Shown here in pieces: positions 6,846-14,411 of a DNA stretch of 17,942 bases. Made by a program: the position numbers and the translations under genes. The stretch comes from a gamma proteobacterium symbiont of Lucinoma myriamae (GTDB lineage: Bacteria; Pseudomonadota; Gammaproteobacteria; GRL18). The notes below the pieces were generated by a model. It was not told the origin of the DNA and did no database searches. It saw nothing but the letters and a program-made list of their open reading frames with translations. The stretch lies in NCBI GenBank assembly GCA_025655635.1, contig JAHXIM010000137.1, positions 1 through 17,942 of the forward strand, written 5' to 3'. Position 1 is the stretch's first letter; the number at the start of each line of letters is the position of its first letter.

Positions 6846-6946
6846 ACTTCTTTCCAATAGGGTTCTTTTCTAACAAAAGTGTTTTTGGCTAATAATAAAC
6901 TGACAATCTACGGTGACTGGCTATGCAAGCACTTATTCAACCACTG

Positions 6947-7237
6947 TTACTCAACTACTCGGGGCACTAAATACAGTCCCTGTTCAACTTCCGGAGCATG
7001 TGACTGCAGATTTTCCCGGTCATTGCTTTCTGTGACGACATCAGCACGCAGGCGCTGCACTGCATCAAGGGGATGAGCCATTGGTTTAACACCATCAGTA
7101 TCAACTGAGTCTAACTGTTCAACCATGTCTAAAATATTGGACAGATTAGTAGCATATTCAGGAATATCCTGTTCATCAATACCAAGCCTTGCCAGAAAGG
7201 CTATTTTTTCTACATCACTTTTATCCAGTGTGGACAT
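6947..7237 (-). CDS. gatC: Aspartyl/glutamyl-tRNA amidotransferase subunit C
   Basis: A 96-residue small subunit that wraps around GatA and stabilises the GatA-GatB complex. It starts MSTLDKSDVEKIAFLARL, the typical GatC helix. It ends with the conserved pattern of a proline/leucine stretch (VKPMAHPLDAVQRLRAD) and EQGLYLVPRVVE. The open frame runs 30 codons further upstream to 7327, but that extension is hydrophobic, AT-driven and passes through a hairpin. GGGAG lies just before the ATG at 7235-7237, and 96 residues is the family size. It is first gene of gatCAB-hslO, divergent from mreB. Confidence 0.95.
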   Translation of the reverse strand: MSTLDKSDVEKIAFLARLGIDEQDIPEYATNLSNILDMVEQLDSVDTDGVKPMAHPLDAVQRLRADVVTESNDRENLQSHAPEVEQGLYLVPRVVE

Positions 7238-7285
7238 CAGTAACTCCCGCTCTCTTGTCTCGAAAATAAAAAGTATAATAATAAA

Positions 7286-7312
7286 AAGAATAGCAAAAAG
7301 TTTGCTATTCTT
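7286..7312 (-). terminator. T-tailed hairpin upstream of gatC (attenuator-like)
   Basis: AAGAATAGCAAA (7286-7297) pairs perfectly over 12 bp with TTTGCTATTCTT (7301-7312), with a three-base loop. On the minus strand the stem is followed directly by TTTTTATTATTATAC, the layout of an intrinsic terminator. It lies about 50 bases upstream of the gatC start, and no other minus-strand gene lies between it and mreB. It is therefore either an attenuator in a gatC leader or an insulator. A -10-like TATACT on the minus strand (7272-7277) downstream of the stem would place a start site after it. Confidence 0.5.
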
Positions 7313-7433
7313 CGTTTTGAGGTGCATAAGTTACCACAAATTTGCACTTTTTAGCAGTCATTCACAAATGAAAATTGGACATTTTTTAACATTATTCCTA
7401 AAATACCCTGTTCTATACAATAGATCGGGATGA

Positions 7434-7487
7434 GTACCTTCATTAAAATCGTCATTTTTAATGGCATTTTTAATCGAATAAAGGTAC
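7434..7487 (+). promoter_or_regulatory. Inverted-repeat element upstream of mreB
   Basis: GTACCTT (7434-7440) pairs with AAGGTAC (7481-7487). Nested inside is an 8-bp hairpin, CATTAAAA (7441-7448) with TTTTAATG (7456-7463). The half-site CATTTTTAAT is repeated at 7454-7462 (as ATTTTTAAT) and 7466-7474. This part of the 405-bp gap between gatC and mreB holds no gene; the element could be a protein-binding site or leader RNA structure. Confidence 0.4.
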
Positions 7488-7507
7488 TTTTACTTCACTG
7501 ACACTGA

Positions 7508-7615
7508 GTAACTTCAACATCTGAGCTATCGTTTAAGACATTTAAAGCCGACGAATATAAGTTCGGAATTACGTACTGAGTCAGTTATTACTCTGCACTC
7601 AGATCATGAAGTTAC
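7508..7615 (+). promoter_or_regulatory. Long-range stem in the mreB leader
   Basis: Positions 7508-7525 (GTAACTTCAACATCTGAG) and 7598-7615 (CTCAGATCATGAAGTTAC) pair at 16 of 18 positions, interrupted only by a 2x2 mismatch. The 72-base loop contains smaller hairpins: CCGA 7548-7551 with TCGG 7563-7566, and ACTGA/TCAGT around 7575-7585. The 3' arm ends a few bases before the AAAAAGGGA ribosome-binding sequence of mreB. The pairing is seen directly; a regulatory role is inferred. Confidence 0.5.
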
Positions 7616-7642
7616 CATAATAAAAAGGGAAACCCGCCAATC

Positions 7643-8692
7643 ATGTTTGGATTCGGTCGTTTACGTGGTGTTTTTTCTAATGATCTCTCAATTGATCTAG
7701 GAACAGCCAATACACTTATTTATATCCCAAGACAGGGGATTGTCCTCAATGAGCCTTCCGTCGTTGCTATTCGCCTGGATCATACAACCAATGAAAAAAT
7801 GGTTGCCGCAGTAGGTGAAGAAGCAAAACTTATGCTGGGTAGAACACCCGGTAATATGGAAGCCATTCGCCCGCTTAAAGACGGAGTGATTGCCAACTTT
7901 ACCGTCACTGAAAAAATGCTGCAGCATTTTATTCATAAGGTGCATGAAAACCGCTTTTTAAAGCCCAGCCCAAGAGTACTGGTTTGTGTACCCTGCGGTT
8001 CAACTCAGGTTGAACGCAGAGCAATCAAAGAATCTGCTCTTGGCGCAGGTGCCCGTGAGGTGTATTTGATTGAAGAACCGATGGCTGCGGCAATCGGTGC
8101 CGGTATGCCGGTGAGTGAACCCAGTGGTTCAATGGTCGTTGATATTGGTGGTGGTACTACCGAGGTTGGTGTACTCTCTCTTAGCGGTATCGTTTATTCT
8201 GAATCAATCCGAATTGGCGGTGACCGTTTTGATGAGGCCATTATCAGCTATGTCAGACGTAATTATGGCAGTTTGATTGGTGAAGCCACCGCTGAACGTA
8301 TTAAACAAGAGATTGGTTCTGCCTACCCCGGCAATGAACTATTAGAAATTGAAGTACGCGGCCGTAATCTGGCAGAAGGCGTACCCCGAAGCTTTGCTTT
8401 AAACAGTAATGAAATTCTTGAAGCCATTCAGGAGCCTCTTTCAGGTATTGTTGGCGCCGTTAAAATTGCTCTGGAACAGACACCACCGGAACTGGGTGCT
8501 GATATTGCTGAAAAAGGCATGGTATTAACCGGCGGCGGAGCCCTTCTAAGAGATTTGGACCGATTATTATCTGAAGAAACAGGCTTACCTGTTATGATTG
8601 CAGAAGATCCTCTGACCTGTGTGGCACGCGGCGGTGGCCGTGCTCTGGAAATGATGGATGAAGTCAGCCCTGATCTCTTTAGTGCCGAGTAA
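7643..8692 (+). CDS. mreB: MreB, actin-like cell-shape protein
   Basis: A 349-residue bacterial actin, nearly collinear with E. coli MreB (347). It forms membrane-bound filaments that guide the elongation machinery. Nucleotide-binding motifs are intact: phosphate-1 SIDLGTANT (about 16-23), phosphate-2 VVDIGGGTTEV (165-175, with Asp167) and adenosine motif MVLTGGGALL (293-302). Also seen are LIEEPMAAAIGAG with the catalytic-type Glu, and GRNLAEGVPR. The N-terminus MFGFGRLRG is the short amphipathic/membrane region. The ribosome-binding sequence AAAGGGA is about 12 bases upstream, a slightly long spacing, and lies within a small GGGAAACCC hairpin. It is the first gene of the cell-wall cluster, with a long structured leader. 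Confidence 0.98.
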   Translation: MFGFGRLRGVFSNDLSIDLGTANTLIYIPRQGIVLNEPSVVAIRLDHTTNEKMVAAVGEEAKLMLGRTPGNMEAIRPLKDGVIANFTVTEKMLQHFIHKVHENRFLKPSPRVLVCVPCGSTQVERRAIKESALGAGAREVYLIEEPMAAAIGAGMPVSEPSGSMVVDIGGGTTEVGVLSLSGIVYSESIRIGGDRFDEAIISYVRRNYGSLIGEATAERIKQEIGSAYPGNELLEIEVRGRNLAEGVPRSFALNSNEILEAIQEPLSGIVGAVKIALEQTPPELGADIAEKGMVLTGGGALLRDLDRLLSEETGLPVMIAEDPLTCVARGGGRALEMMDEVSPDLFSAE

Positions 8693-8712
8693 CTTCTGCT
8701 GGAGCCATAGTC

Positions 8713-9621
8713 ATAAAACAGTTATTTGACGAAGATTCCTCTTATCTGGCACGATTAATATTTATGGTGGTTTTATCCATTATAATGATGACTGCCGATC
8801 ATCGCACCAATATGCTCAATGGTGTCAGGAGTCTGTTCAGTTTAGTCATCTACCCTCTGCAAACTGTGGCCAGCACTCCAAAAAACATGGGGCTCTGGTT
8901 TACTGGACAGATGAATTCTCATCAATCTCTGATTGCTGAAAATGAGGATCATCGTACTGAAAATCTGTTACTAAAGGCTCAACTGCAAAAATTTACCTCA
9001 TTACAGGCAGAAAATATTCGTCTGCGCTCACTATTAAAATCATCCAGAAAATTAAGTGATCAGATGCTGATTGCTGAAACCATTGCCGTGGATCTGGATC
9101 CGTATAAACGCCAGATTGTCATTAACAAAGGGCAACTTAATGGTGTCTATGCAGGTCAGCCTATTCTTGATTCACATGGTATTATGGGACAGATCATTCA
9201 TCCGGGTATTCCCTCAAGTACGGCAATTTTAATCACTGATCCTTCACATGCCATTCCTGTTCAAGTTAATCGAAACGGTTTGAGAAGCGTTTTATACGGC
9301 ACTGGTGCAGCCAATTTACTTGAAGTGCAAAACCTCCCTAATAATGCTGATATTGAGCTGGGTGATTTATTAATCACTTCAGGATTGGGTGGACGCTTTC
9401 CGGAAGGTTACCCGGTTGCCGTAGTGATAAATATTAAACGTGATCCAGGCCAGCCATTTGCACAAATTATTGCTGAAGCATCAGCTCATCTTGAACAAAG
9501 CCGTGAAGTATTATTGGTGATGGCTAAAGCAGAAGAAGAGCAAGAAGTTGAGCACGACACGACAAAGCAAAGCGTCACACCAGCTAATGAAAAATCAGAA
9601 GGTCTTAACAGTCATGAGTAA
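8713..9621 (+). CDS. mreC: MreC, elongasome scaffold protein (apparent ATA start)
   Basis: MreC is a single-pass inner-membrane protein whose periplasmic part links MreB to PBP2/RodA. The product shows a coiled coil (about residues 58-98), then the beta domains with GQPILDSHGIMGQII, the conserved DPSHAIPVQVNR and SGLGGRFPEGYPVAVV. The first ATG in frame is at 8764, but starting there would cut the membrane helix in half. Upstream codons read IKQLFDEDSSYLARLIFMV, which aligns without gaps with the E. coli N-terminus from its initiator Met. No ATG, GTG or TTG exists in this stretch. An ATA at 8713-8715 sits eight bases after GGAG (8701-8704); CTG at 8746 is an alternative. It starts about 20 bases after mreB and overlaps mreD by eight bases. 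Confidence 0.9.
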   Translation: MKQLFDEDSSYLARLIFMVVLSIIMMTADHRTNMLNGVRSLFSLVIYPLQTVASTPKNMGLWFTGQMNSHQSLIAENEDHRTENLLLKAQLQKFTSLQAENIRLRSLLKSSRKLSDQMLIAETIAVDLDPYKRQIVINKGQLNGVYAGQPILDSHGIMGQIIHPGIPSSTAILITDPSHAIPVQVNRNGLRSVLYGTGAANLLEVQNLPNNADIELGDLLITSGLGGRFPEGYPVAVVINIKRDPGQPFAQIIAEASAHLEQSREVLLVMAKAEEEQEVEHDTTKQSVTPANEKSEGLNSHE

Positions 9622-10105
9622 CAGGCCGATCTCTCATGGTGGTATCATTATCTGGGTCAGCTTTGCAGTGGCTTTTATTCTGACCATGATCCCCATGTCA
9701 GAGGAGCTTGAGATGTATCGTCCTCAGTGGGTGACTCTCATATTGATCTATTGGTGTCTCGCACTACCCCATCGCGTGGGTATTTTTACCGGTTGGTTTA
9801 TTGGATTTCTACTCGATATTCACATGGGCAGCATTCTGGGTCAACACGCATTAACACTGGCAATAATTGCTTATTTATCCTATCGCTTACATATACGAAT
9901 CCGTTTATATCCATTGGTCCAACAGTCATTAATTATTCTACTACTTGTTACTTTGTCACAAATGATACTGTTATGGATTAGCGGCATTGTCGATCAGGCT
10001 CCTGGAGACTGGTCCTACTGGCTGCCTTCTTTAACCAGTATGTTAGTCTGGCCCTGGGTCTTTTATCTGATGCGTGGTATTCGACGTATTTATGGGGTTA
10101 ATTAA
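9614..10105 (+). CDS. mreD: MreD, rod-shape membrane protein
   Basis: A 163-residue multi-pass membrane protein, the usual MreD size (162 in E. coli). It shows about five hydrophobic segments, for example GGIIIWVSFAVAFILTMIP, WVTLILIYWCLALP, LTLAIIAYLS and SLIILLLVTLSQMILLWI. The conserved motifs RPQWVTLILIYW and GWFIGFLLDIHMGSILGQHAL are present. The frame can be extended upstream to 9548, but that extension lies entirely within mreC. The ATG at 9614 gives MSNRPISHGG, with AGAAGG upstream and an 8-base overlap with the mreC stop, so translation is probably coupled. MreD works with MreC in regulating the elongation complex. Confidence 0.95.
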   Translation: MSNRPISHGGIIIWVSFAVAFILTMIPMSEELEMYRPQWVTLILIYWCLALPHRVGIFTGWFIGFLLDIHMGSILGQHALTLAIIAYLSYRLHIRIRLYPLVQQSLIILLLVTLSQMILLWISGIVDQAPGDWSYWLPSLTSMLVWPWVFYLMRGIRRIYGVN

Positions 10106-10121
10106 AACCTCCTGAAAAAAT

Positions 10122-12098
10122 ATGGCACAAAAACAGCACTTAAAAGATCATTTCATCGAACAGCAAATATTTCATAATCGCAGTATCACGGCAATTTTTT
10201 TTACTCTGATTTTATTTAGTATGCTTATATTCCGCCTGTTTTTTCTACAGATTAACAGCCATGAGCATTTCACCACACTGTCACAGAATAACCGTGTTTC
10301 TGTGCAGGCAATTCCACCCACACGAGGCCTGATTTATGATCGTAACGGCATTATTCTCGCTGAAAATTTGCCTTCATACACACTGCAAATTATTCCTGAA
10401 CAAGCAGCAGATATTGAAACCTTACTGGAAAAACTATCATTACTGATTACCCTGCGTGACATTGACATAAAAAAATTCAAAAAAGAAGTGCGTCGTAAGC
10501 GCCGTTTTGAAGGCATACCACTGCGCTTTCGTTTAACCGATGAAGAAGTCGCCATTGTATCAGTCAATCTTCATCGCCTCCCGGGCGTTGAAATCAAAGC
10601 ACAATTAAGCCGTTTTTATCCCTATGGCAAAGAGACAGCACATGTTGTCGGTTATGTCGGACGCATCAATGAAAAAGAACTGAAAAAATTACCTGTCACC
10701 AATTACAGCGGCACCAACCATACAGGGAAGCTGGGTGTAGAAAAATCCTATGAAGCACTGCTTCATGGTCAGGTGGGTTATCAAAAAGTTGAAACCAATG
10801 TACGAGGGCGTGTATTACGAGTCCTTGAACGCAGCAATCCCATTCCCGGTAATGATCTGTATCTCAATTTAGACATTAACCTGCAAAAAGTTGCCATAGA
10901 GGCATTTGAAAATAAGCACGGTGCATTGGTGGCCATTAATCCGGAAAATGGTCAGGTATTAGCCATGGTCAGTATGCCTGATTACGATGCCAACCTGTTT
11001 GTTAACGGCATTGACTCTAAAACCTATAAAGCACTCAATACCTCATGGGAACGGCCACTGTTCAATCGTACGATTATGGGCAGTTATCCTCCCGGTTCAA
11101 CCACTAAACCATTTTTTGCCCTGGCCGGACTTGAATTAAATGTCATTCAGCTTGATCATGAAATATTCTGTCCAGGCTTTTATCGACTCAAAGGCAAGGC
11201 ACACAAATACCGTGACTGGAAAAAGTGGGGACATGGTAAAACCGATATTACAAAATCGATTGTCCAGTCCTGCGATGTCTTTTATTATGATCTGGCCTTT
11301 CAGATGGGTATCAACAAAATGCACAAATTCATGACCCATTTTGGTTTTGGCAAAAAATCAGGTATTGATATTTTAGGTGAGCGCAGCGGCCTGATGCCGT
11401 CAAAAGAATGGAAAAAAAGAGTGCGTAAACAGGTCTGGTTCCCGGGTGAAACAGTAATCGCAGGTATCGGTCAGGGCTATGTACTTGTTACCCCCATTCA
11501 ATTAGCCCTAGGCACAGCAACCCTGGCCAATGGTGGTCAGCATTTTCAACCACAATTAGTAAGCTCCATCCAGCGCAAAGCTGATCCGTTTCCACGTCGT
11601 GTTTCACCACAAGTCATACGTAATGTTCCCATTTTACGTAAAGAAAACTGGCAGGAGGTTCATCATGCCATGACGGAGGTAATCCATGGTGCTAGAGGTA
11701 CAGCAAGACGGCTTAACAAACCTGATTTACGTTATAAAATTGCTGGAAAGACAGGAACAGCACAAGTATTTTCTGTTGCTCAGGATGCCACTTATAAAGA
11801 AGATGAGCTGGAAGAACGCCTGAAAGATCATGCTCTGTTTATGTCTTTTGCCCCTGCAGATAACCCTAAGATTGCTATTGCTGTGGTGGTTGAAAATGGC
11901 GGTCATGGCGGCTCAGTAGCAGCTCCTATTGCAGGCAAGGTTATAGAAGCTTATCTCAGCCAGTTTAGTGATGAACAACTTAAGCAGCCGGTAAAAAAAG
12001 AAACACGAGAGAAACCCGCTAAGAAGCAGCGTACACCGGTTAATGTCGAGTCTGACAACACAGCCGCCATTCTGCATGAGGAACACAAGCATGGCTAG
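10122..12098 (+). CDS. mrdA: Penicillin-binding protein 2, elongation transpeptidase
   Basis: A 658-residue class B PBP that cross-links peptidoglycan during side-wall elongation. It has a short cytoplasmic tail, one membrane helix (about residues 23-45), a pedestal domain with PPTRGLIYDRNG (about 66-77), and a transpeptidase domain. The active site is complete: Ser326-Thr-Thr-Lys329 in PPGSTTKPF, Ser383-Cys-Asp385, and Lys543-Thr-Gly545 in AGKTGTAQ. The C-terminus carries a basic tail (PVKKETREKPAKKQRTP) that makes the protein longer than E. coli PBP2 (633). It follows mreD after 16 bases with only a weak ribosome-binding sequence, and its stop overlaps the rodA start. Confidence 0.97.
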   Translation: MAQKQHLKDHFIEQQIFHNRSITAIFFTLILFSMLIFRLFFLQINSHEHFTTLSQNNRVSVQAIPPTRGLIYDRNGIILAENLPSYTLQIIPEQAADIETLLEKLSLLITLRDIDIKKFKKEVRRKRRFEGIPLRFRLTDEEVAIVSVNLHRLPGVEIKAQLSRFYPYGKETAHVVGYVGRINEKELKKLPVTNYSGTNHTGKLGVEKSYEALLHGQVGYQKVETNVRGRVLRVLERSNPIPGNDLYLNLDINLQKVAIEAFENKHGALVAINPENGQVLAMVSMPDYDANLFVNGIDSKTYKALNTSWERPLFNRTIMGSYPPGSTTKPFFALAGLELNVIQLDHEIFCPGFYRLKGKAHKYRDWKKWGHGKTDITKSIVQSCDVFYYDLAFQMGINKMHKFMTHFGFGKKSGIDILGERSGLMPSKEWKKRVRKQVWFPGETVIAGIGQGYVLVTPIQLALGTATLANGGQHFQPQLVSSIQRKADPFPRRVSPQVIRNVPILRKENWQEVHHAMTEVIHGARGTARRLNKPDLRYKIAGKTGTAQVFSVAQDATYKEDELEERLKDHALFMSFAPADNPKIAIAVVVENGGHGGSVAAPIAGKVIEAYLSQFSDEQLKQPVKKETREKPAKKQRTPVNVESDNTAAILHEEHKHG

Positions 12099-13197
12099 TC
12101 AAAGCTCATCACCAAGTCTGTTTTTTCGACTGCATATTGATCTCACCTTATTAATGGGACTGATTGCCCTCATCGCCATCGGGCAAGTTATTCTCTATAG
12201 TGCCAGTGGTGAAAGCATGGCTTTAATGCAGCGTCAGAGTATTCGTCTTGGTATTGCTTTAATCGCTATGCTACTCATTGCCCAGATTTCACCTGATACC
12301 ATGCGCCGCTGGTCACCTATTATATTCATTATTGGTATAATTATGCTCATTGCTGTTCTGCTGGTCGGCACAAAGGTGCTCGGCGCCCAACGCTGGCTCG
12401 ATCTGGGTCTGTTCCGTTTTCAGCCCTCAGAAATGATGAAGCTATCCGTACCCATGATGTTAGCCTGGTTTCTGTCCAGTGGTAATATTCCGCCGCGCAA
12501 CAAACATCTGATCATTGCTCTGGCGATACTGCTGGTGCCCGTACTGCTGATAGCCAAGCAACCTGACTTAGGTACTTCTTTACTGGTGACCAGTGCCGGT
12601 TTATTTGTCATCTTTATGGCCGGTGTTTCCTGGCGGCTTATTTTTGGTTTTATTTTTGCCGGCATAGCCTTTACCATACCCATGTGGCTCTTCCTGATGC
12701 GTGACTATCAACGCCAGCGGGTACTGACCATGCTCAATCCGGAATCCGATCCACTGGGCAGCGGCTATCATATTATTCAATCAAAAATTGCCATTGGCTC
12801 CGGGGGAAGTTTTGGTAAGGGCTGGCTTAACGGCACTCAGTCTCATCTTGAATTTTTGCCTGAACGCCATACCGATTTTATTTTTTCAGTGTTTGCCGAA
12901 GAATTTGGTTTTAGTGGTATATTGATTTTATTAAGCCTTTATCTCTTTGTTATTTTTCGCGGCATCTACATCACTACTCAGGCTCATGGTACTTTCTCCC
13001 GTTTACTTGGCGCCAGTATTGTTTTAACATTTTTGATTTATATTTTTGTTAACATTGGCATGGTCAGCGGTATTTTACCTGTAGTTGGCGTACCACTGCC
13101 TCTGGTCAGTTATGGCGGCACTTCAATTGTGACACTGATGGCGGGCTTTGGCATATTAATGTCCATTCATACACACCGAAAATTATTAGCACACTAG
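12091..13197 (+). CDS. rodA: RodA, peptidoglycan glycosyltransferase (SEDS family)
   Basis: A 368-residue membrane protein with about ten helices that polymerises lipid II with PBP2. Family motifs are present in order: GAQRWLDLG, FQPSEMMKL, KQPDLGTSLL, GKGWLNGTQS, FLPERHTDFIF and GVPLPLVSYGGTS. The catalytic aspartate in RHTDF is residue 262, the same number as in E. coli RodA. The frame extends upstream to 12043 inside mrdA. The ATG at 12091 is chosen because GAGGA stands eight bases before it and the length then matches the family (370 in E. coli). It overlaps the mrdA stop by eight bases. A 188-bp gap with a weak hairpin (13226-13264) separates it from mltB. Confidence 0.97.
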   Translation: MASQSSSPSLFFRLHIDLTLLMGLIALIAIGQVILYSASGESMALMQRQSIRLGIALIAMLLIAQISPDTMRRWSPIIFIIGIIMLIAVLLVGTKVLGAQRWLDLGLFRFQPSEMMKLSVPMMLAWFLSSGNIPPRNKHLIIALAILLVPVLLIAKQPDLGTSLLVTSAGLFVIFMAGVSWRLIFGFIFAGIAFTIPMWLFLMRDYQRQRVLTMLNPESDPLGSGYHIIQSKIAIGSGGSFGKGWLNGTQSHLEFLPERHTDFIFSVFAEEFGFSGILILLSLYLFVIFRGIYITTQAHGTFSRLLGASIVLTFLIYIFVNIGMVSGILPVVGVPLPLVSYGGTSIVTLMAGFGILMSIHTHRKLLAH

Positions 13198-13385
13198 ATA
13201 ACTGTTCCTAAATAGTACACGCAAAGCATAAAAAGCTGTCATTTATTATTTGGTGATTTTATGCCAATATGAGTCCAATAATGAGTAACAGGTTCTGATG
13301 CAAATATTAAATAAATAAAGCTCTCTGTTTTGCAACACTTATTTAGATTTATTAGCTCTATGTTTATTAAAGAAAGGAAATATTC

Positions 13386-14411
13386 ATGCCCATAGGAAAA
13401 AAATTACTTTACGCCGCTATAAGCACACTTATCGTCTGCTTCATTATGACAAGCAATAGTTATGCTGCAAATCTGGCCGAAGACACTGAAGTGCAGACAT
13501 TTATTAATGAAATGGTCCAGGAGCATGATTTTAAAAAAAATGAATTAGATGCCTTATTTGCTCAGGTCAAAGTGAAGCAAAAAATCCTCGATGCTATTAG
13601 TCGCCCGGCAGAAAAAACGAAGCCCTGGCATGAATACCGTAATATTTTTCTCACTGAAAAACGTATTAAAAATGGCGTAAAATTCTGGCAGGAAAACAAT
13701 GACATTATCAGCTATGCAGAAGAAGTTTATGGTGTTGCACCAGAAATCATGGTTGCCATCATTGGTGTTGAAACCTATTATGGCCGCTTACAAGGTAATT
13801 ATCGTGTTATGGATGCCTTATCCACTCTCGCCTTTAAATACCCTAAACGCAGTAAATTTTTTCGTGGTGAATTAAAACATTTTTTACTCATGAGTCAGGA
13901 ACAAAATTTTGATCCTTTAACCAAAACAGGTTCTTATGCTGGTGCAATGGGTATGGGACAATTTATTCCCAGCAGCTTTCAAAGTTATGCCATTGATTTT
14001 GATGGCGATGGAGAAAAAAATATCTGGTCTAATCATTCTGATGCCATCGGCAGTGTAGCTAACTACTTTAAACGTCATGGATGGAAAAAAGGCCTGCCGG
14101 TCACTGATAAACTCCAGTTAAACAAAGAAAATACCATCACTATGGATGATGGTTGTAAGCGCAGCTGCAAACCCAAGCTCACTGTGGCCGACTTCAAACA
14201 AAAAGGATTACAAGGAAAAACATCAGTCAATGACAAAACTGCTGCAACTTTATTAATTCTTAAGCAAAAAGACAGCAAAGAATACTGGCTGGGCTATAAT
14301 AACTTTTATGTGATTTCCCGTTACAATCATAGTACACTTTACTCAATGGCTGTTTATCAGCTCAGCCAGGAAATCAAACAGGCCTATCAGGCAGGTAAAA
14401 ATGCTCAATAA
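13386..14411 (+). CDS. mltB: MltB-family lytic murein transglycosylase B
   Basis: A 341-residue periplasmic enzyme that cleaves the MurNAc-GlcNAc bond with formation of 1,6-anhydroMurNAc. It carries a signal peptide (residues 1-27, likely cut at SYA|AN). The catalytic domain shows APEIMVAIIGVETYYGRLQG with catalytic Glu129 in the GVET motif, then SYAGAMGMGQFIPSSFQSYA. DFDGDGEKNIW resembles the calcium-binding EF-hand loop of E. coli Slt35, and VANYFKRHGWKKG follows. Unlike E. coli MltB there is no lipobox cysteine at the signal peptide end, so the protein should be soluble. A GAAAGGAAA ribosome-binding sequence precedes the ATG. Its end overlaps rlpA by 11 bases. Confidence 0.95.
   Translation: MPIGKKLLYAAISTLIVCFIMTSNSYAANLAEDTEVQTFINEMVQEHDFKKNELDALFAQVKVKQKILDAISRPAEKTKPWHEYRNIFLTEKRIKNGVKFWQENNDIISYAEEVYGVAPEIMVAIIGVETYYGRLQGNYRVMDALSTLAFKYPKRSKFFRGELKHFLLMSQEQNFDPLTKTGSYAGAMGMGQFIPSSFQSYAIDFDGDGEKNIWSNHSDAIGSVANYFKRHGWKKGLPVTDKLQLNKENTITMDDGCKRSCKPKLTVADFKQKGLQGKTSVNDKTAATLLILKQKDSKEYWLGYNNFYVISRYNHSTLYSMAVYQLSQEIKQAYQAGKNAQ

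Noticed and set aside
7238..7327. 30-codon upstream extension of gatC
   Set aside because: The extension is AT-driven, contains the T-tailed hairpin, and is not part of the GatC family; the internal ATG at 7237 has GGGAG upstream.
7575..7585. Perfect short palindrome ACTGAGTCAGT in the mreB leader
   Set aside because: Too short to stand alone as an operator; mentioned only as part of the leader structure.
9548..9613. Upstream extension of mreD
   Set aside because: Lies wholly inside mreC in another frame; the ATG at 9614 gives the family length.
12043..12090. Upstream extension of rodA
   Set aside because: Lies inside mrdA; the ATG at 12091 has a good ribosome-binding site and puts the catalytic Asp at 262, as in E. 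coli.
13226..13264. Hairpin after rodA as a terminator
   Set aside because: Eight AT-rich pairs, a 23-base loop and no T-run; too weak to call.
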